This document shows positions 5,987 to 13,711 of a DNA stretch of 29,500 nucleotides, piece by piece; within the stretch, counting starts at the first letter, position 1; each line of letters starts with the position of its first letter. The stretch lies in the IMG/VR virus record IMGVR_UViG_3300007351_000045, positions 1-29,500 of that record. One strand, given 5' to 3'. A program made the position numbers and the translations under genes. Origin of the DNA: a virus. Below the pieces are notes generated by a model. The model did not search any database and was not told where the DNA came from. It saw nothing but the letters and a program-made list of their open reading frames with translations.

Positions 5987-6618
5987 TTCTCAATCCTTTT
6001 GAAAGAAACTGTCCAGACCCATGGATTAGCCGCCCATGAAATATCAACGCCGTCTTTTCTTGGCTTGCCGTTTATGGAGTCCCAAAGCTCTTTAAATCTC
6101 ATAGTGGCATATCCTGGAATGGATGTGTTCGTCCGGTCAACCCCTTCCTGGATGGCGTCGCTGTCAGATATTGATTGCAACCGCTCGACCCGGACGTCAG
6201 TAACCTCAAGCCATATGCGCGTGGCAAATTTGGGCAGGTGGATTGACGGCCGTTTGCCATATCCATTTTTTTCTATTTTATCGAACCATGCGTTTTGATT
6301 TTCTGGGACCCGCAAAGTTACGTCGTCAGCCTCATATTTTATTAATCTTTTAAAACCATTCGGCCAGATATCGGTCAACCATAGACGCCATGACTCGCGG
6401 ACAAAAAGCAAATCACCTGGCTGGCCGTATGGACAAACCCATTCACCATCTTCACAATCAAACCCGAATTTATTGTTTTCTGTGATATATGCGTCAAATC
6501 CCCATAATGGGGCGCCGGTAAAAATCTGGTTTTTCACAACTCGCCGTGTCATCGTCTTTTTGCCGTCCAGGATGGCCTGAACCATGGCCGTGCTGAATAT
6601 AATTGGTTTTTCCATCAT
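5983..6618 (-). CDS. ASCH-domain-like phage protein
   Basis: The 211-residue product starts with 'PIIFSTAMVQAILDGKKTMTRRVV'. It has 'PYGQPGDLLFVRESWR', 'LPKFATRIWLEVTDVRVERLQSISDSDAIQEGV' and a terminal 'NPWVWTVSFKRIE'. These are hallmarks of the phage proteins assigned to the ASCH (PUA-like) superfamily, thought to bind RNA or modified nucleotides. ATG at 6618 is chosen because it overlaps the upstream stop; the ATG three bases later is equally spaced from the binding site. The exact biochemical role in phages is not established. Confidence 0.8.
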   Translation of the reverse strand: MMEKPIIFSTAMVQAILDGKKTMTRRVVKNQIFTGAPLWGFDAYITENNKFGFDCEDGEWVCPYGQPGDLLFVRESWRLWLTDIWPNGFKRLIKYEADDVTLRVPENQNAWFDKIEKNGYGKRPSIHLPKFATRIWLEVTDVRVERLQSISDSDAIQEGVDRTNTSIPGYATMRFKELWDSINGKPRKDGVDISWAANPWVWTVSFKRIEK

Positions 6619-6893
6619 TCCCCCTTGATAAATTTGTATCCGCATTGGCTGCAAAAAAGATCGTCCCTGTTTATGGTGTTTTCACCGCAATGCTCACATT
6701 TAAACAAATCCATAATAGAGACACTGGCATTAATTAATTGGCACTGCCTTGACTCTTCCATCTTTGAAGCTCCCCACAAAGCACCCCGGTAAAAGAACTC
6801 CCTGGCAACCACCTGTTCCTTTTCGGTTATGGTCTGGTAATTCCATATTGATTCATAAGCGGCCTTGATCATCTCTTCGCTTCCAAATGTCAT
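6615..6893 (-). CDS. Zinc-ribbon-tailed hypothetical protein, 92 aa
   Basis: A helical N-terminal half (EEMIKAAYESIWNYQTITEKEQVVAREFFYRGALWGASKME) is followed by a C-terminal ribbon, FKCEHCGENTINRDDLFCSQCGYKF. Cys pairs at about residues 66/69 and 82/85 would bind one zinc. The stop overlaps the next gene and its start overlaps the previous one. Confidence 0.7.
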   Translation of the reverse strand: MTFGSEEMIKAAYESIWNYQTITEKEQVVAREFFYRGALWGASKMEESRQCQLINASVSIMDLFKCEHCGENTINRDDLFCSQCGYKFIKGE

Positions 6894-7138
6894 TTGTCGC
6901 CTCTCATTCTAAGTTTTGCATGTAATCCGCCGCGCCAATTTTCTTTAACCCGTTGCTCGATGGCTTTCTTAAATGATTCAGGATTAAAGCAGCCTTTCGG
7001 CCAGTGTTCCAGGACCATCTTTTTGGCTTGTTGATGGCTCTTGCAGTTTACGAGCTGGACAAGTCCTCCGAGTTTTACTTCCCATTGATTTTCTCCGGGT
7101 GGCGGAGGCTCCCACATTGGGCCTACTATTTTGCTCAT
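6890..7138 (-). CDS. Hypothetical protein, 82 aa
   Basis: An 82-residue protein with a Pro-rich start (MWEPPPPGENQWEVKLGG) and a basic end. No known motif. The ATGA overlap with the gene at 7135-7308 fixes the start. Confidence 0.6.
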   Translation of the reverse strand: MSKIVGPMWEPPPPGENQWEVKLGGLVQLVNCKSHQQAKKMVLEHWPKGCFNPESFKKAIEQRVKENWRGGLHAKLRMRGDK

Positions 7139-7308
7139 TTAATCACCAAATCCTTTCGGTCCAAGGCCATTGCCGCTTTGTTTGCTATAGCCCTGAAAGT
7201 CCGCTTTATGCTTTCAATATTCACGTTCCCTGATTCAATCTGTTCATATTCAAAATGCGCCCAGGTGTGGATGATTCTTAGGGCCTGGTCTGTTTGTTTT
7301 TGGTTCAT
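7135..7308 (-). CDS. Hypothetical helical protein, 57 aa
   Basis: A 57-residue frame (MNQKQTDQALRIIHTWAHFEYEQ... RAIANKAAMALDRKDLVIK). It starts in an ATGA overlap with the HAD gene and ends in an ATGA overlap with the next gene. It is amphipathic and helical. Function unknown. Confidence 0.65.
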   Translation of the reverse strand: MNQKQTDQALRIIHTWAHFEYEQIESGNVNIESIKRTFRAIANKAAMALDRKDLVIK

Positions 7309-7631
7309 GCTTCTCCTTTCAAAAACTCATCGATACTGACCATTTTGTCATCCAGATAAACATCTGATCCGCCTTTCTCCATCTTAATGCCATGATACGG
7401 CACCGAGTACCGGGTCAACCACGATATCAAAAACGGGGCATTATTCCATTGTCTGGCTGTCCAAATTATGATGATGTGGCCTTTCCGGTACATTCTGGTT
7501 ACCTTGCAAATCATTGTCATTTCAGGCGGCGGGTCGTCAGAATATTTGCCCTTCTGATCGGCGGTAAGGGTCCCATCAAAGTCAACGCAGAATACTTTCC
7601 GGTTCTGGTTTTCTGTGTAGTGGGTGGTCAT
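7305..7631 (-). CDS. HAD-family phosphatase (small, capless)
   Basis: A 108-residue protein with HAD motif I 'VDFDGTLT' (Asp17 nucleophile, Asp19), motif II 'IIWTAR' (Thr58) and motif IV 'YLDDK' (Asp94/Asp95). The short length leaves no room for a cap, as in phosphatases that act on large substrates such as nucleic-acid ends or on nucleotides. It follows the helicase-methyltransferase gene with an overlap. A role in nucleotide or DNA-end metabolism is inferred. Confidence 0.8.
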   Translation of the reverse strand: MTTHYTENQNRKVFCVDFDGTLTADQKGKYSDDPPPEMTMICKVTRMYRKGHIIIIWTARQWNNAPFLISWLTRYSVPYHGIKMEKGGSDVYLDDKMVSIDEFLKGEA

Positions 7632-10132
7632 GCTGTTGCCCTTTCTTCAAAGTAATCGAATAGCGATGGCATTTTTACGTTTCTTTCTTCCGATTCTAAA
7701 TATTTCACGCTGTCCAGGAAATAACCATGATTCAATTCAGAACCACGGCCCTTTCTGCCAAGTCTCAGGGCGATGATTGGAACAGTCCCAATGCCAGAGA
7801 ACGGATCATAAACAAGATCCCCCTCATTGCTATACCTGGTTATTATTCTGGTCACGGTGTCGATTTGGAGAGGGCACAGGTGGAGCGCCACGTTTCGCCT
7901 GGCCTGTTTACTGTTTAGGGTTATCATCCTATTAATATCTGTCCAAACTTGATAGTCATGGCTTTCCGGGGCAATGCTCATAAAGGTTGACGGCAACTTT
8001 CCAACCTTATCAACATCTTCACCGATCTTAACATGGTGATCGTAATTATAAATCTCCTCCTGTTGGTATTTTTTGAACAGTGATAAAAGCTCTTTTGTCG
8101 GGATGGACTGCACAAATTCCGTGTCAAGAAGAACGTTCCCGGATGACCGCCAAAACGCATGAGCATCGATCTGCCATTTAGCCCTGGTGTAATCATCTTT
8201 TGATTTTGCCACCGGCACATCGGCAAAACCTTTTGTCTTATCGGTTTGGGGTTTCCTGAAAAGCAATATATATTCAGGGCAACCCACGCCCATCTTTGAA
8301 CCGTCTTTGCATTGTTCTGTCCATCCAAGGCGATAAGTCTGATTGTTCTCTCGGACCACATCTGTAACTATGGTTATCATGCCTATTTTTTTGAATCCGT
8401 GTTTCTGGAAATGGGCGCTTGTCTCTTCGTGCATGTTGTCGCAGGTCGGAAACCCCAACCCGGTTACATTGCCGAAAAGGACTCGATCTTTGACATGGAT
8501 GGCCGCTATCCTTCCAGGGCTTAACATCCGGTACAGTTCAGGGGTAAGAAAGTCCATTTGATCCCAAAAATGGGCATTGTCCTTGGTAAATCCGAAGTCG
8601 TTATAACTCGGAGTGTATTCATAATGATTTGCAAACGGTATTGAGGTATGGATCAATCCCACCGAATCTCTTTCAACCAACTTGGCTTCATGGACGCAAT
8701 CGTTATTAGCCACTATGAAGTTTTTGCCGGCAACTTCAATCCGATCAATTCCTATTGATCTTTCAAGCTCCTTCATCATCTCAACATGAGATAGCCCGTA
8801 CTTTTTTATAATATCTGTCATTTTGCCCACCATTTTGTCATTATTCGCCCATTTCTTTTTTAAGACCTGCAAGATACCGAGTTCAGAAGTCGCGAAAATT
8901 AAATGAATTTGACACGCCCTACATTGCAGGAACCTGAATATTCTGTGAATTGCCTGTAAAAAATCGTTTGCTTTAAAATTGATACCAACAAATATCTCAA
9001 CATAACATTGTTGCATGTTAATGCCTGACCCGTACATCATTGGTTTTGAAACAAACACCTGTTTTTCTTTGTTTTTCCATTGCATGATCAGTCTTTCCCG
9101 GTCGTCGATGTTGGTTCCTCCGTAAAGCGAAACATAAGAAACGCCGATTGATTTTAACGCCTTTTCAATGGCCTTCTGTTCAGCGTCAAGATCGCACCAG
9201 ACTATTAATTGATCTTGTCCGTATCCCTTGACAATGCTCAACATTTCAGAAACCCGGTTTTCAATACTGCCCCGTTTTTCGGTAGCAGCATCAGCCAGGG
9301 AAAGCGTAGAATCTCCGAACATGAGCCTTTGGCCGTCTCTCCTGTCGAACCGGTCAACCTCTCCGGCTTTGACCTCGTGATAATGGATATTTAAATCCGG
9401 TAGGTTATATTCTGTATTGTCATATCCAAGATCAGAAGGGTATTGAAGAAACAAAGCCCAAGATGATACCCAAAGCCAAAACTCTTTTTCCATGTGAGGC
9501 ATTAAGGTCAAGTTGTTCGCCTGGGTTGAATCCCGTTTAAAAAATCTCGTTAGGGCCTGACCACTGTCCATGACACCAAGGAAGCCACTGTAATGAATAA
9601 TCTCTTTATACCTGTTTGGGCTCGGGGTTGCCGTAGCAACAAATTTATATTTTACGGCCCCAAAGATAGAAAGGAAGGTCTGAAACGTCAATGACCCATA
9701 AGAACGAAGGACGGAAGCCTCATCCAGGGAAACGGCATTAAACATATTGATATCAAGCCTGCCATCCCGGACGGATTCATAATTCGTGATATATAATCCG
9801 TCTTCCTGGACCTCTTCTGTCCACCGAACGAACCTTATATCCATATTGAGCTTTTCGGCATCGGCCTTGAACTCTTGCCGAACACCCAGGGGAGCTATTA
9901 CAAGTTGCTTGCCTTTTTCCTTTTTGCCTATGATTCTCAAAATCTCAAGCTGGCAGAATGTTTTTCCAAGGCCATATGATGCAAATATGGCCCGGCAGCC
10001 TCCTTTGATAGCCCATTGTACTATATCTTTCTGATGAGGCTTTAGAAGCGGATTTATTTCAGATTGTTTTATGTCAAATCCAAAAAAGGCGGATATTGCT
10101 ATCTTGGATTTGATGAAGTCAAGGTATTCCAT
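7628..10132 (-). CDS. SF2 helicase fused to a DNA methyltransferase
   Basis: An 834-residue, two-module protein. Residues 1-450 are a superfamily 2 helicase: motif I ASYGLGKT (51-58), motif II DEAS (137-140) in place of DEAD/DEAH, motif III TATP (167-170), motif VI QAIHRIFRF (393-401). Residues 465-834 are an adenine/cytosine-N methyltransferase. The catalytic motif is HTSIPF (495-500) in place of (D/N)PP(Y/F), and the SAM-binding DPFSGIG comes last (776-782), which is the beta-class order. Similar helicase and methylase genes are often adjacent or fused in phages. It may modify phage DNA against restriction. The altered catalytic motif makes activity uncertain. ATG at 10132 overlaps the upstream stop (TGATG). 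Confidence 0.9.
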   Translation of the reverse strand: MEYLDFIKSKIAISAFFGFDIKQSEINPLLKPHQKDIVQWAIKGGCRAIFASYGLGKTFCQLEILRIIGKKEKGKQLVIAPLGVRQEFKADAEKLNMDIRFVRWTEEVQEDGLYITNYESVRDGRLDINMFNAVSLDEASVLRSYGSLTFQTFLSIFGAVKYKFVATATPSPNRYKEIIHYSGFLGVMDSGQALTRFFKRDSTQANNLTLMPHMEKEFWLWVSSWALFLQYPSDLGYDNTEYNLPDLNIHYHEVKAGEVDRFDRRDGQRLMFGDSTLSLADAATEKRGSIENRVSEMLSIVKGYGQDQLIVWCDLDAEQKAIEKALKSIGVSYVSLYGGTNIDDRERLIMQWKNKEKQVFVSKPMMYGSGINMQQCYVEIFVGINFKANDFLQAIHRIFRFLQCRACQIHLIFATSELGILQVLKKKWANNDKMVGKMTDIIKKYGLSHVEMMKELERSIGIDRIEVAGKNFIVANNDCVHEAKLVERDSVGLIHTSIPFANHYEYTPSYNDFGFTKDNAHFWDQMDFLTPELYRMLSPGRIAAIHVKDRVLFGNVTGLGFPTCDNMHEETSAHFQKHGFKKIGMITIVTDVVRENNQTYRLGWTEQCKDGSKMGVGCPEYILLFRKPQTDKTKGFADVPVAKSKDDYTRAKWQIDAHAFWRSSGNVLLDTEFVQSIPTKELLSLFKKYQQEEIYNYDHHVKIGEDVDKVGKLPSTFMSIAPESHDYQVWTDINRMITLNSKQARRNVALHLCPLQIDTVTRIITRYSNEGDLVYDPFSGIGTVPIIALRLGRKGRGSELNHGYFLDSVKYLESEERNVKMPSLFDYFEERATA

Positions 10133-10302
10133 CACCGAACCACCCCCGTCGGAATCCCGTTGACCTGACACCATACAACCTCGCCCATTTCCCATCTTGT
10201 CAAATGGATAGCCGGATAAGCCGTTACCTCTCCAGGGTGGTTTGAATCTGTCCTGAAAATTACCGGGCGATCCTGGACCGGTTCTTTATTTAACTGTTCC
10301 AT
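10132..10302 (-). CDS. Hypothetical protein, 56 aa
   Basis: A 56-residue frame (MEQLNKEPVQDRPVIFRTDSNHPGEVTAYPAIHLTRWEMGEVVWCQVNG...) with strong signals at both ends: a TAATG overlap with the upstream gene behind AAGGAGAG, and a TGATG overlap with the helicase gene. It is beta-rich and soluble. Function unknown. Confidence 0.7.
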   Translation of the reverse strand: MEQLNKEPVQDRPVIFRTDSNHPGEVTAYPAIHLTRWEMGEVVWCQVNGIPTGVVR

Positions 10303-10529
10303 TATGCTCTCCTTTTCCCATCTTCATCATAGTTTTCTGGATCTGTCCAAAAAGCTGCATGAATTGACGTAACTTCATGCAGTGCCCTTGCCAATTCAGG
10401 GCCTATATTGCCCCTGTGAAAACTGGTTCTTACCGTTGCTTCATTAAAGCCTTTCATCATTGTCAAGTTTCTGATAACTTCTTTAAATGATAATTTTTTC
10501 AAGGCCGATTTTATCAGTTCTTTTTTCAA
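10302..10529 (-). CDS. Possible small HTH (Cro-like) regulator, TTG start
   Basis: First gene of the leftward operon. TTG at 10529 lies five bases after AGGAGG, giving 75 residues. The upstream ATG at 10565 overlaps the -10 element and cannot be the start. The middle, 'SFKEVIRNLTMMKGFNEATVRTSFHRGNIGPELARALHEV', has a helix-turn-helix-like rhythm with Cro/XRE flavour. Position beside a divergent promoter pair with palindromes fits a regulator. Confirmation needs structure or profile comparison. Confidence 0.6.
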   Translation of the reverse strand: MKKELIKSALKKLSFKEVIRNLTMMKGFNEATVRTSFHRGNIGPELARALHEVTSIHAAFWTDPENYDEDGKRRA

Positions 10530-10555
10530 TTTGCCCTCCTGTTGGTTTTTCTTGT

Positions 10556-10585
10556 ATAATAGCATACAATATATTTTTATGTCAA
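10556..10585 (-). promoter_or_regulatory. Leftward promoter of the 9-kb minus operon
   Basis: On the minus strand, TTGACA (10585-10580), an 18-base spacer and TATTAT (10561-10556). Transcription would begin near 10549, about 20 bases before the TTG start of the regulator gene. Confidence 0.75.
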
Positions 10586-10600
10586 TATGAAATATTCGTA
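10586..10600. promoter_or_regulatory. Candidate operator between divergent promoters
   Basis: TATGAAATATTCGTA is a near-palindrome with half sites TAnGAA and TTCnTA. It lies between the two -35 hexamers (10580-10585 and 10609-10614). A dimeric repressor bound here could control both promoters. Confidence 0.55.
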
Positions 10601-10608
10601 TTTTCCTG

Positions 10609-10638
10609 TTGACATTATAAAACAGTCGGTGATATATT
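10609..10638 (+). promoter_or_regulatory. Rightward promoter of the recombination/replication operon
   Basis: TTGACA at 10609-10614 and TATATT at 10633-10638 with an 18-base spacer. It is divergent from the leftward promoter. Confidence 0.7.
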
Positions 10639-10670
10639 CAAACCATGGCTTCCCATCACGATACTCCAAA

Positions 10671-10684
10671 AACCTGACCAGGTT
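10671..10684. promoter_or_regulatory. Palindrome in the rightward leader
   Basis: AACCTG-AC-CAGGTT is a perfect 6+6 inverted repeat about 30 bases after the rightward start site. It could be a roadblock operator or a small RNA hairpin. The remainder of the 10639-10732 leader holds only a 10-codon frame from 10644. Confidence 0.45.
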
Positions 10685-10732
10685 CGGACCGGATGGGCGG
10701 CTTAACTCTAAATATAAAAAAGGAAAAAAATT

Positions 10733-11005
10733 ATGGCATTTGGAAACGATTATGGGTCAGAAACTGGCATCGGTATGGCAAAAGAATGCAAGCCCGATTA
10801 TGAAAAGATGGCAGCGGAAGAAAACAAGCGCCTTGGAAAAACCACAGCACTGCTTGAAGCAATGTTTGATTTTGCAGAAGTCAACGGTACGCACGATTTC
10901 AGGCAAATTTCATCATTTGCAGAAATGCTTGGCGGCGTGACCCTGATCATGAAAAGGCAAGAAAAGAGATGTGCAGAGCTGCTTTCTCAAATCGAAAAAC
11001 AATAA
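10733..11005 (+). CDS. Hypothetical protein, 90 aa
   Basis: First gene of the rightward operon, behind AAAAAGGA. It is helical and acidic/basic mixed (EENKRLGKTTALLEAMFDFAEVNGTHDFRQISSFAEMLGGVTLIMKRQEKRCAELL). Position as first early gene could suit a host-takeover or regulatory protein, but nothing in the sequence shows this. Confidence 0.65.
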   Translation: MAFGNDYGSETGIGMAKECKPDYEKMAAEENKRLGKTTALLEAMFDFAEVNGTHDFRQISSFAEMLGGVTLIMKRQEKRCAELLSQIEKQ

Positions 11006-11029
11006 CCATTAACCGGGCCCGGTCAACTT

Positions 11030-11063
11030 GGCGGCCTTGACTAAAATGAAGATCAGGGCCGCC
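11030..11063 (+). promoter_or_regulatory. Intergenic hairpin before the 52-aa gene
   Basis: GGCGGCCTTGA (11030-11040) pairs with TCAGGGCCGCC (11053-11063), an 11-bp stem with one G-T pair. No T-run follows, so it is not a typical terminator. The next ribosome binding site lies about 10 bases downstream. Confidence 0.6.
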
Positions 11064-11083
11064 ATTTAAACAAGGAGAAAGTT

Positions 11084-11242
11084 ATGAACAGCAAAAAAAC
11101 AAAACAGATTAAGCGTGAAATTTACGGCGATTTCAGCCCCAGGTTCAGAAAATACACCCGCCTGCCAAATGGTCAGATTATCGCAGACCCCAAAAGGCTG
11201 GCATATCAGAAAGTCAAGAAAGATTATTTCAAGGGCAAATAA
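11084..11242 (+). CDS. Small basic protein, 52 aa
   Basis: A 52-residue, Lys/Arg-rich protein (MNSKKTKQIKREIYGDFSPRFRKYTRLPNGQIIADPKRLAYQ...) behind AAGGAG. Its TAA overlaps the next ATG. The charge suggests nucleic-acid contact. No motif is recognised. Confidence 0.7.
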   Translation: MNSKKTKQIKREIYGDFSPRFRKYTRLPNGQIIADPKRLAYQKVKKDYFKGK

Positions 11243-11457
11243 TGGAAAGAACAACATTTAAAGACCTGGCAGTTTATTACGAATACACCCCAGGCCAGAA
11301 AGGCGGCTTTGATCAGCCGGAGTTCGCTCCACAAGTTGATATCGTGTCCTTGATGTTTATTGACAAAGCTGGACTTAGGCACGACCTTGACCCGGAAACA
11401 GAATCAGCCCTGCTTGAAAAATTCGGAGACCGGATTGAAAGGGAGATATTATCATGA
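11242..11457 (+). CDS. Hypothetical protein, 71 aa
   Basis: A 71-residue soluble protein (MERTTFKDLAVYYEYTPGQKGGFDQPEFAPQVDIVSLMF...) resembling small phage proteins with a mixed alpha/beta pattern. Coupled at both ends (TAATG and ATGA). Function unknown. Confidence 0.65.
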   Translation: MERTTFKDLAVYYEYTPGQKGGFDQPEFAPQVDIVSLMFIDKAGLRHDLDPETESALLEKFGDRIEREILS

Positions 11458-11639
11458 AAAAAGAGTACGAGGTTAAAACAACTGTCTTTTTTAATAAAAA
11501 ACAACCTGATAAATCCTGCACAGGGTGCTGTTTTTTCCGTGAGGATTATGACTGTCAGCCGTCGATACCTTCAGACCCCTGCAACCTATGCGGTGACAGC
11601 ATCTTTGTAAAACGCTACGAGCTTGTGAGGATAAAATAA
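11454..11639 (+). CDS. Cysteine-rich protein, 61 aa
   Basis: Contains CTGCCFFRE, DYDCQPS and DPCNLCGDS: seven cysteines, six of which sit within these paired motifs, in a 61-residue protein, probably a zinc-binding fold. 'CxxCxFxxxxxxC' with a later 'CxLC' recurs in small phage proteins. The stop shares a base with the next ATG (TAATG). Confidence 0.65.
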   Translation: MKKEYEVKTTVFFNKKQPDKSCTGCCFFREDYDCQPSIPSDPCNLCGDSIFVKRYELVRIK

Positions 11640-11857
11640 TGGAAGAGATTAAAAAAATGCTTGAGGCAATGGCCCGGAAAATGGCCGATGAAGAAATCAA
11701 AAATTACCCGGTCCATGTGGTCATTGATGGTGAATTGGTGGACGCTGATATATGCGATACTACTGGCGGTGAAATATATATTGAGATAAAAACCCCGCTT
11801 TATTTTTCTGAACTTAAAAAACATGGAAGGGTTGTCGTTGATGAGGTGGCTGTATGA
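11639..11857 (+). CDS. Hypothetical protein, 72 aa
   Basis: A helical N-terminus (MEEIKKMLEAMARKMADEEIKN) is followed by beta strands (PVHVVIDGELVDADICDTTGGEIYIEIKT). It precedes the exonuclease gene with an ATGA overlap and could be a partner in the recombination module. That is inference from position. Confidence 0.6.
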   Translation: MEEIKKMLEAMARKMADEEIKNYPVHVVIDGELVDADICDTTGGEIYIEIKTPLYFSELKKHGRVVVDEVAV

Positions 11858-12735
11858 ACGAGACTGAGTATAGGGCCTACCCTGCCCTAAGTTCATCGAA
11901 TTTGAGCGCCTTTTATAATAAAGGCATTTATTCCCCGGACCATGCCCTGATGACAGTTGAGTTTAAATCGTACTTTGAATACGGCCACCAGCTTGAGACC
12001 ATGATCCGTGATGCAGTCAAGGGCACTGATACTTTTCATGACCGGTTTTATATCACTGAGCTTGATGGCAAAATGCCGGATGAAATGATCGGTTGGATTG
12101 ACAACAAAGAGGACCTTTCTGAAAAGTATGTTTACACCCAGAAAGGCGATCTTTCCGGAACATGCAAAACCCGCCACGCATTCCTTGATGAAGCAATGAA
12201 AAACCCCGGTAAGATCCCGGTATCAAAAGCAGACGGCGAACTTCTGAAACGCCATACCGAGAACATGATCCGGATGGAATATTTAGGGGCCAAGGTTGGC
12301 GATATCCTGGCAAAAGCAGAGTGGCAGGTTCCCATCATATTCAAGGACTATGACGACCTGGAAAAAAAGGCCCTGGTGGATTGTCTGGTGGATCTTGACG
12401 GGGAGTTTTTGCTTGTCGATATCAAGACCACCGCATCTTTCCAGAAATTCGGTTTCATGATCCGTGATCGCTATTTTATTCAAGATTTATTGTATACAAA
12501 CGGGGTGAATATAGCCCGCGGAATGTGCACCGGTATGGTTTTCTTTGTGGCATCCAAAGAGGCACCTTTTCTGTGCCAACCGGTCACGATTGATTACGGT
12601 GGGACGGACTTTAAGGCCGCAGCCCTGGAAGAATTTTATGACCTTTGCCGGGCATATAAAGAATGGTCAGACGCCGGGCGAAGGGCGCGCGGATACCTGC
12701 CCCAAACAATCATTAAACGATACCCAAAAATTTAA
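11854..12735 (+). CDS. RecE-like PD-(D/E)XK exonuclease
   Basis: A 293-residue protein with the lambda exonuclease/RecE-type nuclease pattern: 'YFEYGHQLETMI' (His45), 'ALVDCLVD' (Asp176, Asp180) and 'LLVDIKTT' (Asp189, Lys191). These provide the metal-binding D...DxK core. In this family the enzyme chews one strand of double-stranded DNA and exposes single strands. The next gene is a probable annealing protein, giving a Red/RecET-type pair for recombination and replication. Confidence 0.85.
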   Translation: MNETEYRAYPALSSSNLSAFYNKGIYSPDHALMTVEFKSYFEYGHQLETMIRDAVKGTDTFHDRFYITELDGKMPDEMIGWIDNKEDLSEKYVYTQKGDLSGTCKTRHAFLDEAMKNPGKIPVSKADGELLKRHTENMIRMEYLGAKVGDILAKAEWQVPIIFKDYDDLEKKALVDCLVDLDGEFLLVDIKTTASFQKFGFMIRDRYFIQDLLYTNGVNIARGMCTGMVFFVASKEAPFLCQPVTIDYGGTDFKAAALEEFYDLCRAYKEWSDAGRRARGYLPQTIIKRYPKI

Positions 12736-12745
12736 GGAGGATGAA

Positions 12746-13702
12746 ATGACGAAAGCCCTTGCAACAATCGAAGAGATCGGAAAACAGATAGACATCATCG
12801 TGGAAAAATGCCTTCCGATTACCAACAAACAGGCCCAGGGATTTAATGAGGCCCTTGTCCTTGCCGGCGGGATCAAGCAGATGAGGGAATTGTTTTTAAC
12901 CAGTCCTGAAATCAAAGCCAATGTTATGGCCATGGCTAATACTCCCCTTGGATTCATGACAGATCGGAGCCCGGCCGCCATCAAATCATCAAAAAAAGAC
13001 CTTGCTCCATACTCATATGAGCAGATTGCGGAATGCTGCATAGAGGCCATGTTGCAGGGTTATCGCATAACCGGAAATGAATTTAATATCATTTCAGAAC
13101 GATTTTACCCGGCCAAAAACGGCAAATACCGGAAGATCATCGAGAACGAGAATATTTCCAACTTCTTTTTTACCAACACATCCCCTTTGTTTGCCACAGA
13201 GCAGCGCATGAACTACGGCAAGGCGGAAACTGCGTCCATCGCAAAGGTTCAATGTTTTGCGACCTGGACCCAAACCAATTCAGACGGCCAGCGGGTTGCC
13301 GTAAAGCTCGGATACGGCGAGGACAAACTTATTTTCAAGGTTAAGGTCAACGCTTTTATGGGTGACGACGGTATTGTTGGAAAGGCATTGAGCAAGCTTT
13401 TTTCCAGGGTTTTGATGAGGGTTGAGGGCAAGATGATACCGGAAGCCACAGACCTTGATGATGCCCAGGTGGTAAACCCGGATGAGCCGGAGTCAAACCT
13501 TGCTGAAAAGCTGGCGAAGATCGGTGAAGACCCAAAAGAAAACCTACTTTTCAAAACCCCCGAATATCAAAAATGGGTTGAGACAAAAGAAATATTCCCG
13601 GAAATAGTCACCGGCTGGCAGGAGCCCGTCAACACAACTCAATGTATTGAGGCCGTGAAGGAAGTTGATAAAATCGTCTCTCTCAGAGACCAGAACGTAT
13701 AG
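12746..13702 (+). CDS. RecT-like single-strand annealing protein
   Basis: A 318-residue protein behind AAGGAGG. The stretch 'CCIEAMLQGYRITGNEFNIISERFYPAKNGKYRKI' and 'VKVNAFMGDDGIVGKALSKLFSRVLMR' match a phage family that accompanies RecE-like nucleases and is treated as RecT-like or an annealing-protein relative. It would coat and anneal the single strands made by the nuclease next door. The tail after about residue 230 is acidic and variable. Distant similarity makes the family name tentative. Confidence 0.75.
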   Translation: MTKALATIEEIGKQIDIIVEKCLPITNKQAQGFNEALVLAGGIKQMRELFLTSPEIKANVMAMANTPLGFMTDRSPAAIKSSKKDLAPYSYEQIAECCIEAMLQGYRITGNEFNIISERFYPAKNGKYRKIIENENISNFFFTNTSPLFATEQRMNYGKAETASIAKVQCFATWTQTNSDGQRVAVKLGYGEDKLIFKVKVNAFMGDDGIVGKALSKLFSRVLMRVEGKMIPEATDLDDAQVVNPDEPESNLAEKLAKIGEDPKENLLFKTPEYQKWVETKEIFPEIVTGWQEPVNTTQCIEAVKEVDKIVSLRDQNV

Positions 13703-13711
13703 GAGGCAAGC

